From: Rhizobiaceae bacterium
GTDB lineage: Bacteria; Pseudomonadota; Alphaproteobacteria; Rhizobiales; Rhizobiaceae
Assembly: GCA_014380965.1 (NCBI GenBank)
Contig: JACMIV010000307.1
Span: forward strand, 1-11,680
Length of the DNA: 11,680 nt
Reading direction: 5' to 3'
This document shows positions 1 through 6,677 of the stretch, one piece after another (the stretch's first letter is position 1; each line of letters opens with the position of its first letter). The notes beneath the pieces were generated by a model, which was not told the origin of the DNA, searched no databases, and worked only from the letters and a program-made list of their open reading frames with translations. A program made the translations under genes and the position numbers.

Positions 1-2
1 AA

Positions 3-992
3 ATCCCCGCGCGTGGATGGAAGGACATCGCCTGGCGCCTCTGGGCCAAGGTTGGCGAGGATCGCGTCCTGCTGATCGCTGCGGGAGCGACGTTCTATCT
101 GTTGCTGGCCCTGTTTCCGGCGCTGGCCGCCTTCGTTTCGGTCTATGGCTTTGTCGCCGACCCGGCAACGATTGCCGACCACATCTCCTATATCGGCGGG
201 TTGCTGCCGTCCGGAGGCCTCGAAATCATCCAGGGGCAACTCGAAGCGCTGGTTACCCAGAACGAAGATGCGCTCAGCGTCGGATTTCTGACCGGTCTGG
301 CGATTGCGCTGTGGAGCGCCAACAACGGCATCAAGACGCTGTTCGAGGCGATGAACGTCGCTTATGGCGAGCATGAACGCCGCTCCTTCCTGAAGCTCAA
401 CCTCGTCGCCTTCGCCTTCACGCTCGGCGCCGTCTTCGTCGCCATTCTTCTCATCGTTTCGGTCGGCGTCGTGCCGGCGATCATGGGCGCTTTTGGCTTG
501 TCGAGCATCACCGACGAACTCATCGCCTCGCTGCGCTGGCCGATCGTGTTCGCCCTCATCGTCATGTCCATCACCATGATCTACCGCTACGGCCCGAGCC
601 GAAATCGGGCGCGCTGGGGCTGGGTCGTGGGGGGCGCGATACTCACCTCGCTGGTCTGGCTCGCAACGTCGATCGCCTTTTCCTGGTATCTCCAGAACTT
701 CGCCAACTACGGCGCGACCTACGGCTCGCTCGGCGCTGTGATCGGCTTCATGATGTGGGTCTGGGTCTCCTCGGTCATCTTCATCGTCGGTGCCGAGATC
801 AACGCCGAGATGGAGCATCAGACCGCGCTCGACACGACGGACGCACCGGAGAAGCCGCTCGGCGAGCGCGGCGCGCGCGTTGCCGACACGATCGGCAAGA
901 GCTCGTCGAAGGGCCGTCCGGCGGAGGTCGAGAAGAAGGGCTTCTTCGCCCGCATCCGGTCCAAAGCGCACAAGGCGAAAGAGGCGGTGTGA
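3..992 (+). CDS. YihY/virulence factor BrkB family inner-membrane protein (5' end outside window)
   Basis: The reading frame is open from the first complete codon, so the true start lies upstream; 329 residues are visible. They begin with GWKDIAWRLWAKVGEDRVLL, the typical opening of this family, followed by about six hydrophobic membrane spans (first around residues 24-50, last around 245-265). Family signatures include AAGATFYLLLALFPAL, the YRYGPSR loop and GSLGAVIGFMMWVW followed by GAEINAE near the last span. The C-terminal tail of about 60 residues is hydrophilic and rich in Lys, Arg and Glu, so probably cytoplasmic. The family was once called ribonuclease BN by mistake; it is a polytopic membrane protein of unsettled function, possibly in transport or envelope maintenance. 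It ends 566 bp before the next firm gene. No clear terminator follows. The family call is secure; the biochemical role is not. Confidence 0.93.
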   Translation: MPARGWKDIAWRLWAKVGEDRVLLIAAGATFYLLLALFPALAAFVSVYGFVADPATIADHISYIGGLLPSGGLEIIQGQLEALVTQNEDALSVGFLTGLAIALWSANNGIKTLFEAMNVAYGEHERRSFLKLNLVAFAFTLGAVFVAILLIVSVGVVPAIMGAFGLSSITDELIASLRWPIVFALIVMSITMIYRYGPSRNRARWGWVVGGAILTSLVWLATSIAFSWYLQNFANYGATYGSLGAVIGFMMWVWVSSVIFIVGAEINAEMEHQTALDTTDAPEKPLGERGARVADTIGKSSSKGRPAEVEKKGFFARIRSKAHKAKEAV

Positions 993-1008
993 GCCGCGCC
1001 GCGGTACG

Positions 1009-1251
1009 CTAACGTTTGAAGACAGCGACGACAGAGAAAGGGGCGCCGACGATCGCAATCGTCTGTAACCCGATGGCTGCGACACGAACCCGTTTCACCA
1101 TCTTGGCCCTGACCGCTGCCTCCTTTGCGGCAAAGCGCAGTTCGACTTCGCAAATGGCGACATTCGATTGGTGCCGAGTTGCCATCGTCTCGAGGCTCAC
1201 AGCCAAGATGCCCGTTCGTTGAGCGAAAGCGTCCGCGAAGTGCTCGATCAT
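1009..1251 (-). CDS. Doubtful small ORF, possible 80-residue protein with a hydrophobic C-terminus
   Basis: This is an open frame of 80 residues from ATG at 1251; a GTG at 1296 would add 15 residues and an ATG at 1185 would shorten it. The last 25 residues (from about VRVAAIGLQTIAIVGAPFSV) are hydrophobic enough to form one membrane span, preceded by a basic stretch (AKMVKRVR), as in a small tail-anchored protein. Against it, no good Shine-Dalgarno sequence precedes any of the starts, and third codon positions are less G/C-biased than in the neighbouring genes. I recognise no family. It may be a chance ORF or the remnant of a decayed gene, and is listed only because the region otherwise lacks a gene. 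Confidence 0.22.
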   Translation of the reverse strand: MIEHFADAFAQRTGILAVSLETMATRHQSNVAICEVELRFAAKEAAVRAKMVKRVRVAAIGLQTIAIVGAPFSVVAVFKR

Positions 1252-1298
1252 ACTCGCATTCGAAACGCGATGGAGGGACGAACCGGTATCAAGCACAT

Positions 1299-1486
1299 CG
1301 TCCTTCGCCCCTGCGGGGAGACGTGCCCGGCAGGGCGACGAGGGGCATGCGGCGCCGAAGATTATTCCAGAGGCATCGAACGCAAGCTGCTGTGAGGGTG
1401 CCCGACGTCGACCCTATTCGTCGTCCCCGGCCTGCCCCTCATCCCGCTGCCGCGACCTTCTCCACGCAGGAGAGAAGACGGCAGCG
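1299..1486. repeat. RIME-like intergenic palindromic repeat, two inverted arms
   Basis: Two GC-rich arms, 1299-1346 and 1434-1486, are inverted copies of each other. The reverse complement of the first aligns with the second from the shared GCCCCTC onward with about 34 of 45 positions identical by eye. Each arm also folds on itself: CCCC-TGC-GGGG at about 1308-1318 and GCCC-GGCA-GGGC at about 1325-1336 in the first, CTTCTC...GAGAAG at about 1457-1477 in the second. About 87 bp lie between the arms. The wording (CCCCTCATCC..CTGCCG..ACCTTCTCC..GCAGG) resembles the mosaic palindromic elements (RIME) known between genes in Rhizobium, Sinorhizobium and Agrobacterium. Its position downstream of fadB suggests it could act as a 3' hairpin for that mRNA; that is inference. 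Confidence 0.6.
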
Positions 1487-1558
1487 TTCATGCTTGCGTC
1501 TCGGCGGAGAAGGCGCGGGCCTTACGACCCGCCCAATCCCCCGATCAGCGCGCCGACT

Positions 1559-3766
1559 CTACGCCGCCGCCGCCTCGCCCTTCGGCGCGAAGCGTCCGTA
1601 GAACGTCTCGCCCTTGGCCGCCATGTCCTTCAACAGCGGCGTCGGCGCGAAGTGGTCACCGTGTTTTGCGGCGAGCTTCTCGCAGAGCGCGACGAAGGCC
1701 GTCGTACCCATGCCGTCGATGTAGGAGATCGTCCCGCCCGTGTAGGGCGCAAAGCCCATGCCGAGGATCGAGCCGATGTCGGCCTCGCGCGGATCGGTGA
1801 CGACGCCCTCCTCCATGGTCCGCGCGGCTTCCAGCGCCATCGTGACGAGGAAACGCTGCTTCAGTTCGGTGAAGTCGATGTCGTTCGCCTTCTGCTGCGG
1901 GTAGAGGTCTTTGAGGCCCGTCCAGAGATGCTTTTTCGCGGGCTTGGCGGGATAGTCGTAGAAACCCTTGTTCGATTTCCTGCCCAGCCGGCCCTCGTCG
2001 TCCACCATCCTGTTCACGAGCTTGAAGTGCTCGGCGTTCACGGCAGCCTCGCCCGCCTCGCGGATCGTCGCCTTCATGATCTTCTGGGAAAGATCGACTG
2101 CTGTCTCGTCGTTGAGCGCGAGCGGGCCGACCGGCATTCCGGCGAACTTCGCCGCATTCTCGATCATCGGCGCGGGCACGCCCTCGATGAGCATGTCGTA
2201 GGCCTCCGACATGTAGCGCAGGAAGCAACGGTTGACGTAGAAGCCGCGGGTGTCGTTGACGACGATCGGCGTCTTCTTGATCGCCCGGACGAAGTCGAGC
2301 GCGACGGCGAGCGCCTTGTCTTGCGTGTTCTTCGCAAGGATCACCTCGGTCAGCATCATCTTGTCGACGGGCGAGAAGAAGTGGATGCCGATGAAGCGCG
2401 ACTGGTCCGGAAAGGCCTCGGCGAGGAGGCCGATCGGGATCGTCGACGTGTTGGAGGCGAAGATCGCGCCCTCCTTCATGACGGCCGCGCATTTCTTCGT
2501 CACGTCCGCCTTCACGTCACGATCCTCGAAGACGGCCTCGACGATGAGGTCGGCATCGGACAGCGCGGCATAGTCGGAGGTGGCGGTGATGCGGCGGAGC
2601 AGTGCCTCGGCCTCCTCCTTCGTCGCGCGGCCCTGGCCGACGAGCTTGCTGATCAGGCCCTCGCTGTGCGCCTTGCCCTTGTCGGCCGCTTCCTGGTCGC
2701 GGTCGATGAGGACGATGTTCAGTCCCGCCTTCGCCGAGACATAGGCGATGCCGGCGCCCATGAAGCCGGCGCCGATGATGCCGACGGTCTTGATCTCTTG
2801 CGCCGGGACGTTTCTCGGGCGCCGGGCGCCCTTGTTCAGCTCCTGGAGCGAGACGAAGAGCGAGCGGATCATCATCGCCGCCTCGGTCGTCTGCAGAACG
2901 TTGGCGAACCAGCGCTGCTCGACCTTCAGCGCCGCATCGATCGGCAGGAGCAGGCCCTCGTAGACGCATTTCACGATGGCTCTGGCGCCGGGATAGTTGT
3001 CGTTCGTCTCCTTGCGATAGAGCGAGGCGACGGCGGGCCAAAGCTGGGCGCCGGCTGCGGAGTAGACGAGGCCGGAGGGCAGCTTGAAGCCCTTCTGGTC
3101 CCAAGGCTTCACCGGCGACAAGCCCGCCTTCAGCATCTCCTTGGCCTTGGCGACGAGCTCATCCTGCGGAACGACCTCGTCGATCAGCTTCATGCCCTTG
3201 GCCTTGGCGGCGGACAGCGTCTCGCCCTTGAGGAGCATCTGCAGCGCCGCCTGCGTATCGGCGAGGCGCGGAACGCGCTGCGTTCCCCCGGCGCCCGGGA
3301 AGATGCCGACCTTGACCTCGGGAAGCCCCATCTTGGCGCTCGTCGCGGCGACGCGGCCGTGGCAGGCGAGGGCGAGCTCGAAGCCGCCGCCCATGCAGGT
3401 GCCGTTGATGGCGCAGACATAGGGTTTGCCGGAGGTTTCGAGCTTCCGGTAGATCCAGGACATCCGCCCCGCGCGATCGAACAGTTCCTGTACGGCGCCG
3501 TCGTGATCGGTCTTCTTGCGCGCCTCGAACTGCTCGAACATCCCGTTCAGCATCTTGAGATCGGCGCCGCCGGTGAAGGTGCCGTCCTTGCCCGAGGTGA
3601 TGACGACGCCCTTGACCGCCGCATCGCCCGCGAACGTTCCGATCATCGCGTCGAGTTCGTCCATCACCTCTTCGGTGAAGACGTTCATCGAACGGTCCTT
3701 CATGTCCCACGTAACCAGCGCGATGCCGTCGGCATCCGTCTCGATTGTGAAATTCGTCGTGCTCAT
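1559..3766 (-). CDS. fadB: Bifunctional enoyl-CoA hydratase / 3-hydroxyacyl-CoA dehydrogenase (beta-oxidation alpha subunit)
   Basis: This 735-residue cytoplasmic enzyme hydrates trans-2-enoyl-CoA and then oxidises the L-3-hydroxyacyl-CoA with NAD+. Residues about 1-200 are the crotonase domain, with the oxyanion-hole region GGADL (66-70) and the two catalytic glutamates at E130 (GGGFE) and E150 (GLPEVKVGIFPGAGG). A linker leads to the NAD-binding domain at about 325-500, with GAGFMG at 332-337. The dehydrogenase dyad H462/E474 lies in GIHFFSPVDKMMLTEV, and NDTRGFYVNR (504-513) opens the C-terminal dehydrogenase domains (about 505-725). The length fits FadB/FadJ. I chose ATG 3766 rather than the ATG at 3793 because GGGAGAGG (3770-3777) sits just before it and homologues begin at MSTTNF-like sequence. 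The thiolase partner FadA is encoded 1 kb upstream, with a reverse-oriented EAL gene between. fadJ is an equally usable name. Confidence 0.95.
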   Translation of the reverse strand: MSTTNFTIETDADGIALVTWDMKDRSMNVFTEEVMDELDAMIGTFAGDAAVKGVVITSGKDGTFTGGADLKMLNGMFEQFEARKKTDHDGAVQELFDRAGRMSWIYRKLETSGKPYVCAINGTCMGGGFELALACHGRVAATSAKMGLPEVKVGIFPGAGGTQRVPRLADTQAALQMLLKGETLSAAKAKGMKLIDEVVPQDELVAKAKEMLKAGLSPVKPWDQKGFKLPSGLVYSAAGAQLWPAVASLYRKETNDNYPGARAIVKCVYEGLLLPIDAALKVEQRWFANVLQTTEAAMMIRSLFVSLQELNKGARRPRNVPAQEIKTVGIIGAGFMGAGIAYVSAKAGLNIVLIDRDQEAADKGKAHSEGLISKLVGQGRATKEEAEALLRRITATSDYAALSDADLIVEAVFEDRDVKADVTKKCAAVMKEGAIFASNTSTIPIGLLAEAFPDQSRFIGIHFFSPVDKMMLTEVILAKNTQDKALAVALDFVRAIKKTPIVVNDTRGFYVNRCFLRYMSEAYDMLIEGVPAPMIENAAKFAGMPVGPLALNDETAVDLSQKIMKATIREAGEAAVNAEHFKLVNRMVDDEGRLGRKSNKGFYDYPAKPAKKHLWTGLKDLYPQQKANDIDFTELKQRFLVTMALEAARTMEEGVVTDPREADIGSILGMGFAPYTGGTISYIDGMGTTAFVALCEKLAAKHGDHFAPTPLLKDMAAKGETFYGRFAPKGEAAAA

Positions 3767-3769
3767 CTG

Positions 3770-3777
3770 CCTCTCCC
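3770..3777 (-). promoter_or_regulatory. Ribosome binding site that decides the fadB start
   Basis: On the minus strand GGGAGAGG lies directly upstream of the ATG at 3766, with its GGGAG core six bases away. The upstream in-frame ATG at 3793 has nothing comparable, so the shorter protein is preferred. Confidence 0.75.
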
Positions 3778-3823
3778 GTAAGTCCGCGTACACTTGGAAT
3801 AGTTGGCCGCGAAAACAATTACC

Positions 3824-3838
3824 GCCCCCCAGCGGGGC
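3824..3838. other. GC-rich hairpin in the fadB/EAL divergent region
   Basis: GCCCC (3824-3828) and GGGGC (3834-3838) can pair around a 5-base loop. Read on the minus strand the hairpin is followed by GGTAATTGTTTTCGC, a moderately T-rich stretch. It could attenuate or weakly terminate a transcript arriving antisense through the EAL gene, or be a 5' leader hairpin of fadB. The stem is short and the T-run is interrupted, so no function is assigned. Confidence 0.3.
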
Positions 3839-3876
3839 TATTTGCTGCCGGAACTCTGCATGTTGTCGTTTTGGAA

Positions 3877-3896
3877 AGACGTCCGACTTAACGTCT
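3877..3896. promoter_or_regulatory. Inverted repeat AGACGT-N8-ACGTCT between fadB and the EAL gene
   Basis: AGACGT (3877-3882) and ACGTCT (3891-3896) form an exact 6-bp inverted repeat, 35 bp upstream of the EAL start and 111 bp upstream of fadB. The half-site GACGT/ACGTC also appears in the palindrome at the acyl-CoA dehydrogenase promoter, but there the arms are 2 bp apart instead of 8. It may be a regulator site for either divergent gene. No convincing -35/-10 pair could be fixed beside it. Confidence 0.3.
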
Positions 3897-3930
3897 CGCT
3901 CGGTGAGGCGGGATGTAAAGGTTCTAAGAC

Positions 3931-4716
3931 GTGGCCAAGGCTTGTGAAGGATGCCGCTCGGGCGGCGAACTCGATTTTGGTTTCTCGATGGCCTTCCAGC
4001 CTATCTACGACATCGGCGCCGAACGCGTGTGGGGCTACGAGGCGCTCATCCGCGGTCTGGCCGGTGAGGGCGCCTACTCGGTGCTGTCGAAGGTGACGCC
4101 CGAAAAGAAATACCTGTTCGACCAATCCTGCCGGGTGAAGGCTATCGAACTCGCCTCGCGCCTCTTCCCGAAGGAGGCGTCGCTCCAGCTTTCGATCAAC
4201 TTCATGCCGAACGCTGTCTACGAGCCCGCGGCGTGCCTGCGTGCGACGCTCACGGCAGCCCGAAAGTCCGATTTTCCGCAGACCTCGATCATGTTCGAGT
4301 TCACCGAGGACGAGGAGATTGTGGACACCGACCATCTCCAGAAGATCATCACGGAATATCGCCGCCAGGGTTTCATCACGGCGATCGACGACTTCGGCGC
4401 GGGCTTTGCGGGCCTCGGCCTCCTCGCGGACTTTCAGCCCGACCTCGTGAAGATCGACATGAAGCTCGTTCGGGGCGTCGACACCAGCCATGCCCGACGC
4501 TCGATCGTCGCGGGGATCCTCTCGATCGCCCGCGACCTCGGCATCACGCTCCTCGCCGAGGGCGTCGAAACGGAGGCAGAATTCCGTGCTCTGAGAGACG
4601 CCGGCATCGCGCTTTTCCAGGGCTACTATTTTGCGCGCCCTGAATTCGAGGCGCTCCCGCCGTTGACGCCCGATGCGGCGAACGCTGTCAGGCTCGGGCA
4701 GCGCATCGCCGCCTGA
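3931..4716 (+). CDS. Stand-alone EAL-domain cyclic-di-GMP phosphodiesterase
   Basis: This 261-residue protein is almost entirely one EAL domain (about residues 17-240), predicted to hydrolyse the second messenger c-di-GMP to pGpG in the cytoplasm. The residues expected for metal binding and catalysis are present: E37 (YEALIRG), N90 (SINFMP), E123 (MFEFTEDE), D153/D154 (IDDFGAGFAGL), K174 (VKIDM), E210 (LAEGVET) and Q230 (QGYYFARP), so it should be active. The DFGAGFAGL loop and FEFTEDE resemble the EAL domains of BLUF-EAL proteins such as BlrP1 more than the common DFGTGYSSL type, but no BLUF or other sensor domain is attached. The N-terminus has C5 and C8 in a CEGCR motif. It starts with GTG at 3931, with a modest AAAGG nine bases upstream. 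It lies on the opposite strand between fadA and fadB, ending 49 bp from the fadA stop. Confidence 0.92.
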   Translation: MAKACEGCRSGGELDFGFSMAFQPIYDIGAERVWGYEALIRGLAGEGAYSVLSKVTPEKKYLFDQSCRVKAIELASRLFPKEASLQLSINFMPNAVYEPAACLRATLTAARKSDFPQTSIMFEFTEDEEIVDTDHLQKIITEYRRQGFITAIDDFGAGFAGLGLLADFQPDLVKIDMKLVRGVDTSHARRSIVAGILSIARDLGITLLAEGVETEAEFRALRDAGIALFQGYYFARPEFEALPPLTPDAANAVRLGQRIAA

Positions 4717-4765
4717 GCCCGCGCCTGCCATCCGCCGCATCGAGCCTGCGAAAGCCATCCGACCC

Positions 4766-5974
<1,209 letters not shown>

Positions 5975-5980
5975 CGTTGA

Positions 5981-5987
5981 CCCTCCC
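5981..5987 (-). promoter_or_regulatory. Ribosome binding site that decides the fadA start
   Basis: GGGAGGG on the minus strand, six bases before the ATG at 5974. It rules in favour of this start over the in-frame ATG 51 bases further upstream. Confidence 0.75.
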
Positions 5988-6010
5988 AATGCTGATTGGA
6001 TTTCCGCGAT

Positions 6011-6040
6011 CTCAGGCGGCGGCATTTCGGCTCAGGCGGC
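6011..6040. repeat. Short direct repeat CTCAGGCGGC at the 3' end of hicB
   Basis: CTCAGGCGGC occurs at 6011-6020 and again at 6031-6040, ten bases apart; the second copy contains the hicB stop codon (minus strand). Such a duplication beside an inserted gene pair can be a trace of the insertion or of strand slippage. No matching copy was seen at the hicA side, so it is not a target-site duplication of the pair. Confidence 0.35.
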
Positions 6041-6457
6041 CTCGACGACACGGCGCAGCCGGCGGCCGAGGATCGTCAAGGCGTTCTCCAGTTCGGCGAT
6101 CTCGTGGGCCGCATCCGGATCGAGCAGCGCTTCGGCCTTCCACGGCTTCAGGCCGGCAAGGCGCGAGAACTCTTCACGCGACATGTTGGACTGCCGAAAC
6201 GAGTCCACGAAGGCAATCTTGAGGATGTCGTCGAGGTAAGGGCTGACCATGTCTTCGCCGATTGCCTTGACCTCGGGCGGCGCCCGCCCGTTGGCGAGAT
6301 AGCCGCGGAGGGCAAGGCCGAGAGCCTCGCTCGCCGATCGGAGCGCATCCGCGCGATCCTCGCCGAAGGTGATCGCTATGGGACCATCCGGAAATGTAGC
6401 GTTCACGCATCCGTCCGGATCGTCCGTCAAGACGGCGAGATAGCGGCAGTCATGCAT
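6032..6457 (-). CDS. hicB: HicB-family antitoxin
   Basis: This 141-residue protein is predicted to bind and neutralise HicA and to repress the pair's transcription. The N-terminal part (about 6-60, YLAVLTDDPDGCVNATFPDGP followed by the TFGEDRADALRSASEAL helix) is the partially degraded RNase-H-like HicB fold. The C-terminal part (about 68-135, YLDDILKIAFVDSFRQSNMSREEFSRLAG) is a helix-turn-helix of Xre type used for DNA binding. The ATG at 6457 is chosen because GGAGG at 6464-6468 lies six bases before it; an ATG at 6463 would abut that site and add two residues. It overlaps hicA by 8 bp (ATGCATGA), a sign of translational coupling. The order toxin first, antitoxin second is usual for hicAB. 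It sits between an acyl-CoA dehydrogenase gene and fadA. Confidence 0.85.
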   Translation of the reverse strand: MHDCRYLAVLTDDPDGCVNATFPDGPIAITFGEDRADALRSASEALGLALRGYLANGRAPPEVKAIGEDMVSPYLDDILKIAFVDSFRQSNMSREEFSRLAGLKPWKAEALLDPDAAHEIAELENALTILGRRLRRVVEAA

Positions 6458-6656
6458 GACCATCCTCCAGTCCGAGCTGCTTGCGGATCGATCGCTTCAT
6501 GAGTGGCGTGAGTTCGCCGCTCTGGATCGTGGTGAAGCGCTGGCCGACTTGCGCCCGATAATGGCTACCCTTACCCCGATCTTCGAGGATTCTGAATTCC
6601 AGGCCACGACGCCGCGCTTCGCCCCGCACTCCCGAAGGAAATGCCTCGCACTTCAC
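6450..6656 (-). CDS. hicA: HicA-family mRNA interferase toxin
   Basis: This is a 68-residue basic protein of the HicA double-stranded-RNA-binding-like fold, predicted to cleave mRNA when not bound by HicB. The decisive motif is GKGSHYR at 28-34, where H32 is the catalytic histidine of the family. The following QRFTTIQSGELTPLMKRSIRKQLGL matches the usual continuation, with the C-terminal helix that ends HicA proteins. The start is GTG at 6656; the Shine-Dalgarno is weak, with GGGGA about 11 bases away. The N-terminus is the least certain part, and a GTG at 6629 is possible but would remove the first helix. It begins only 21 bp after the stop of the acyl-CoA dehydrogenase gene, so it is likely co-transcribed with it. 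Codon use is less G/C-ending than in the flanking fad genes, which hints at a separate origin. Confidence 0.82.
   Translation of the reverse strand: MKCEAFPSGVRGEARRRGLEFRILEDRGKGSHYRAQVGQRFTTIQSGELTPLMKRSIRKQLGLEDGHA
6464..6468 (-). promoter_or_regulatory. Ribosome binding site for hicB inside the end of hicA
   Basis: GGAGG on the minus strand, six bases before the ATG at 6457 and within the last codons of hicA. It favours this hicB start and allows translation of the antitoxin to be coupled to that of the toxin. Confidence 0.65.
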
Positions 6657-6677
6657 TCCAACGATCCCCAGAGAGCC

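Noticed and set aside
1299..1486. A CRISPR array in the repeat-rich stretch after fadB
   Set aside because: Only two arms exist, they are inverted rather than direct, diverged, and there are no regular spacers.
1500..1558. A rho-independent terminator directly after fadB (GCGGG...CCCGC on the minus strand)
   Set aside because: The stem is only five base pairs with an eight-base loop and no following T-run.
1490..3781. 763-residue open frame on the plus strand opposite fadB
   Set aside because: It mirrors fadB in GC-rich DNA, has an Arg/Asp/His-heavy composition with no domain, and fadB on the other strand has complete motifs and a ribosome binding site.
3931..4716. A diguanylate cyclase or degenerate, inactive EAL domain
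   Set aside because: No GGDEF sequence exists, and the EAL metal-binding and catalytic residues are all in place.
3838..4758. 306-residue minus-strand open frame opposite the EAL gene
   Set aside because: The EAL domain on the plus strand has all catalytic motifs; the minus frame is Arg/Glu-rich and matches nothing.
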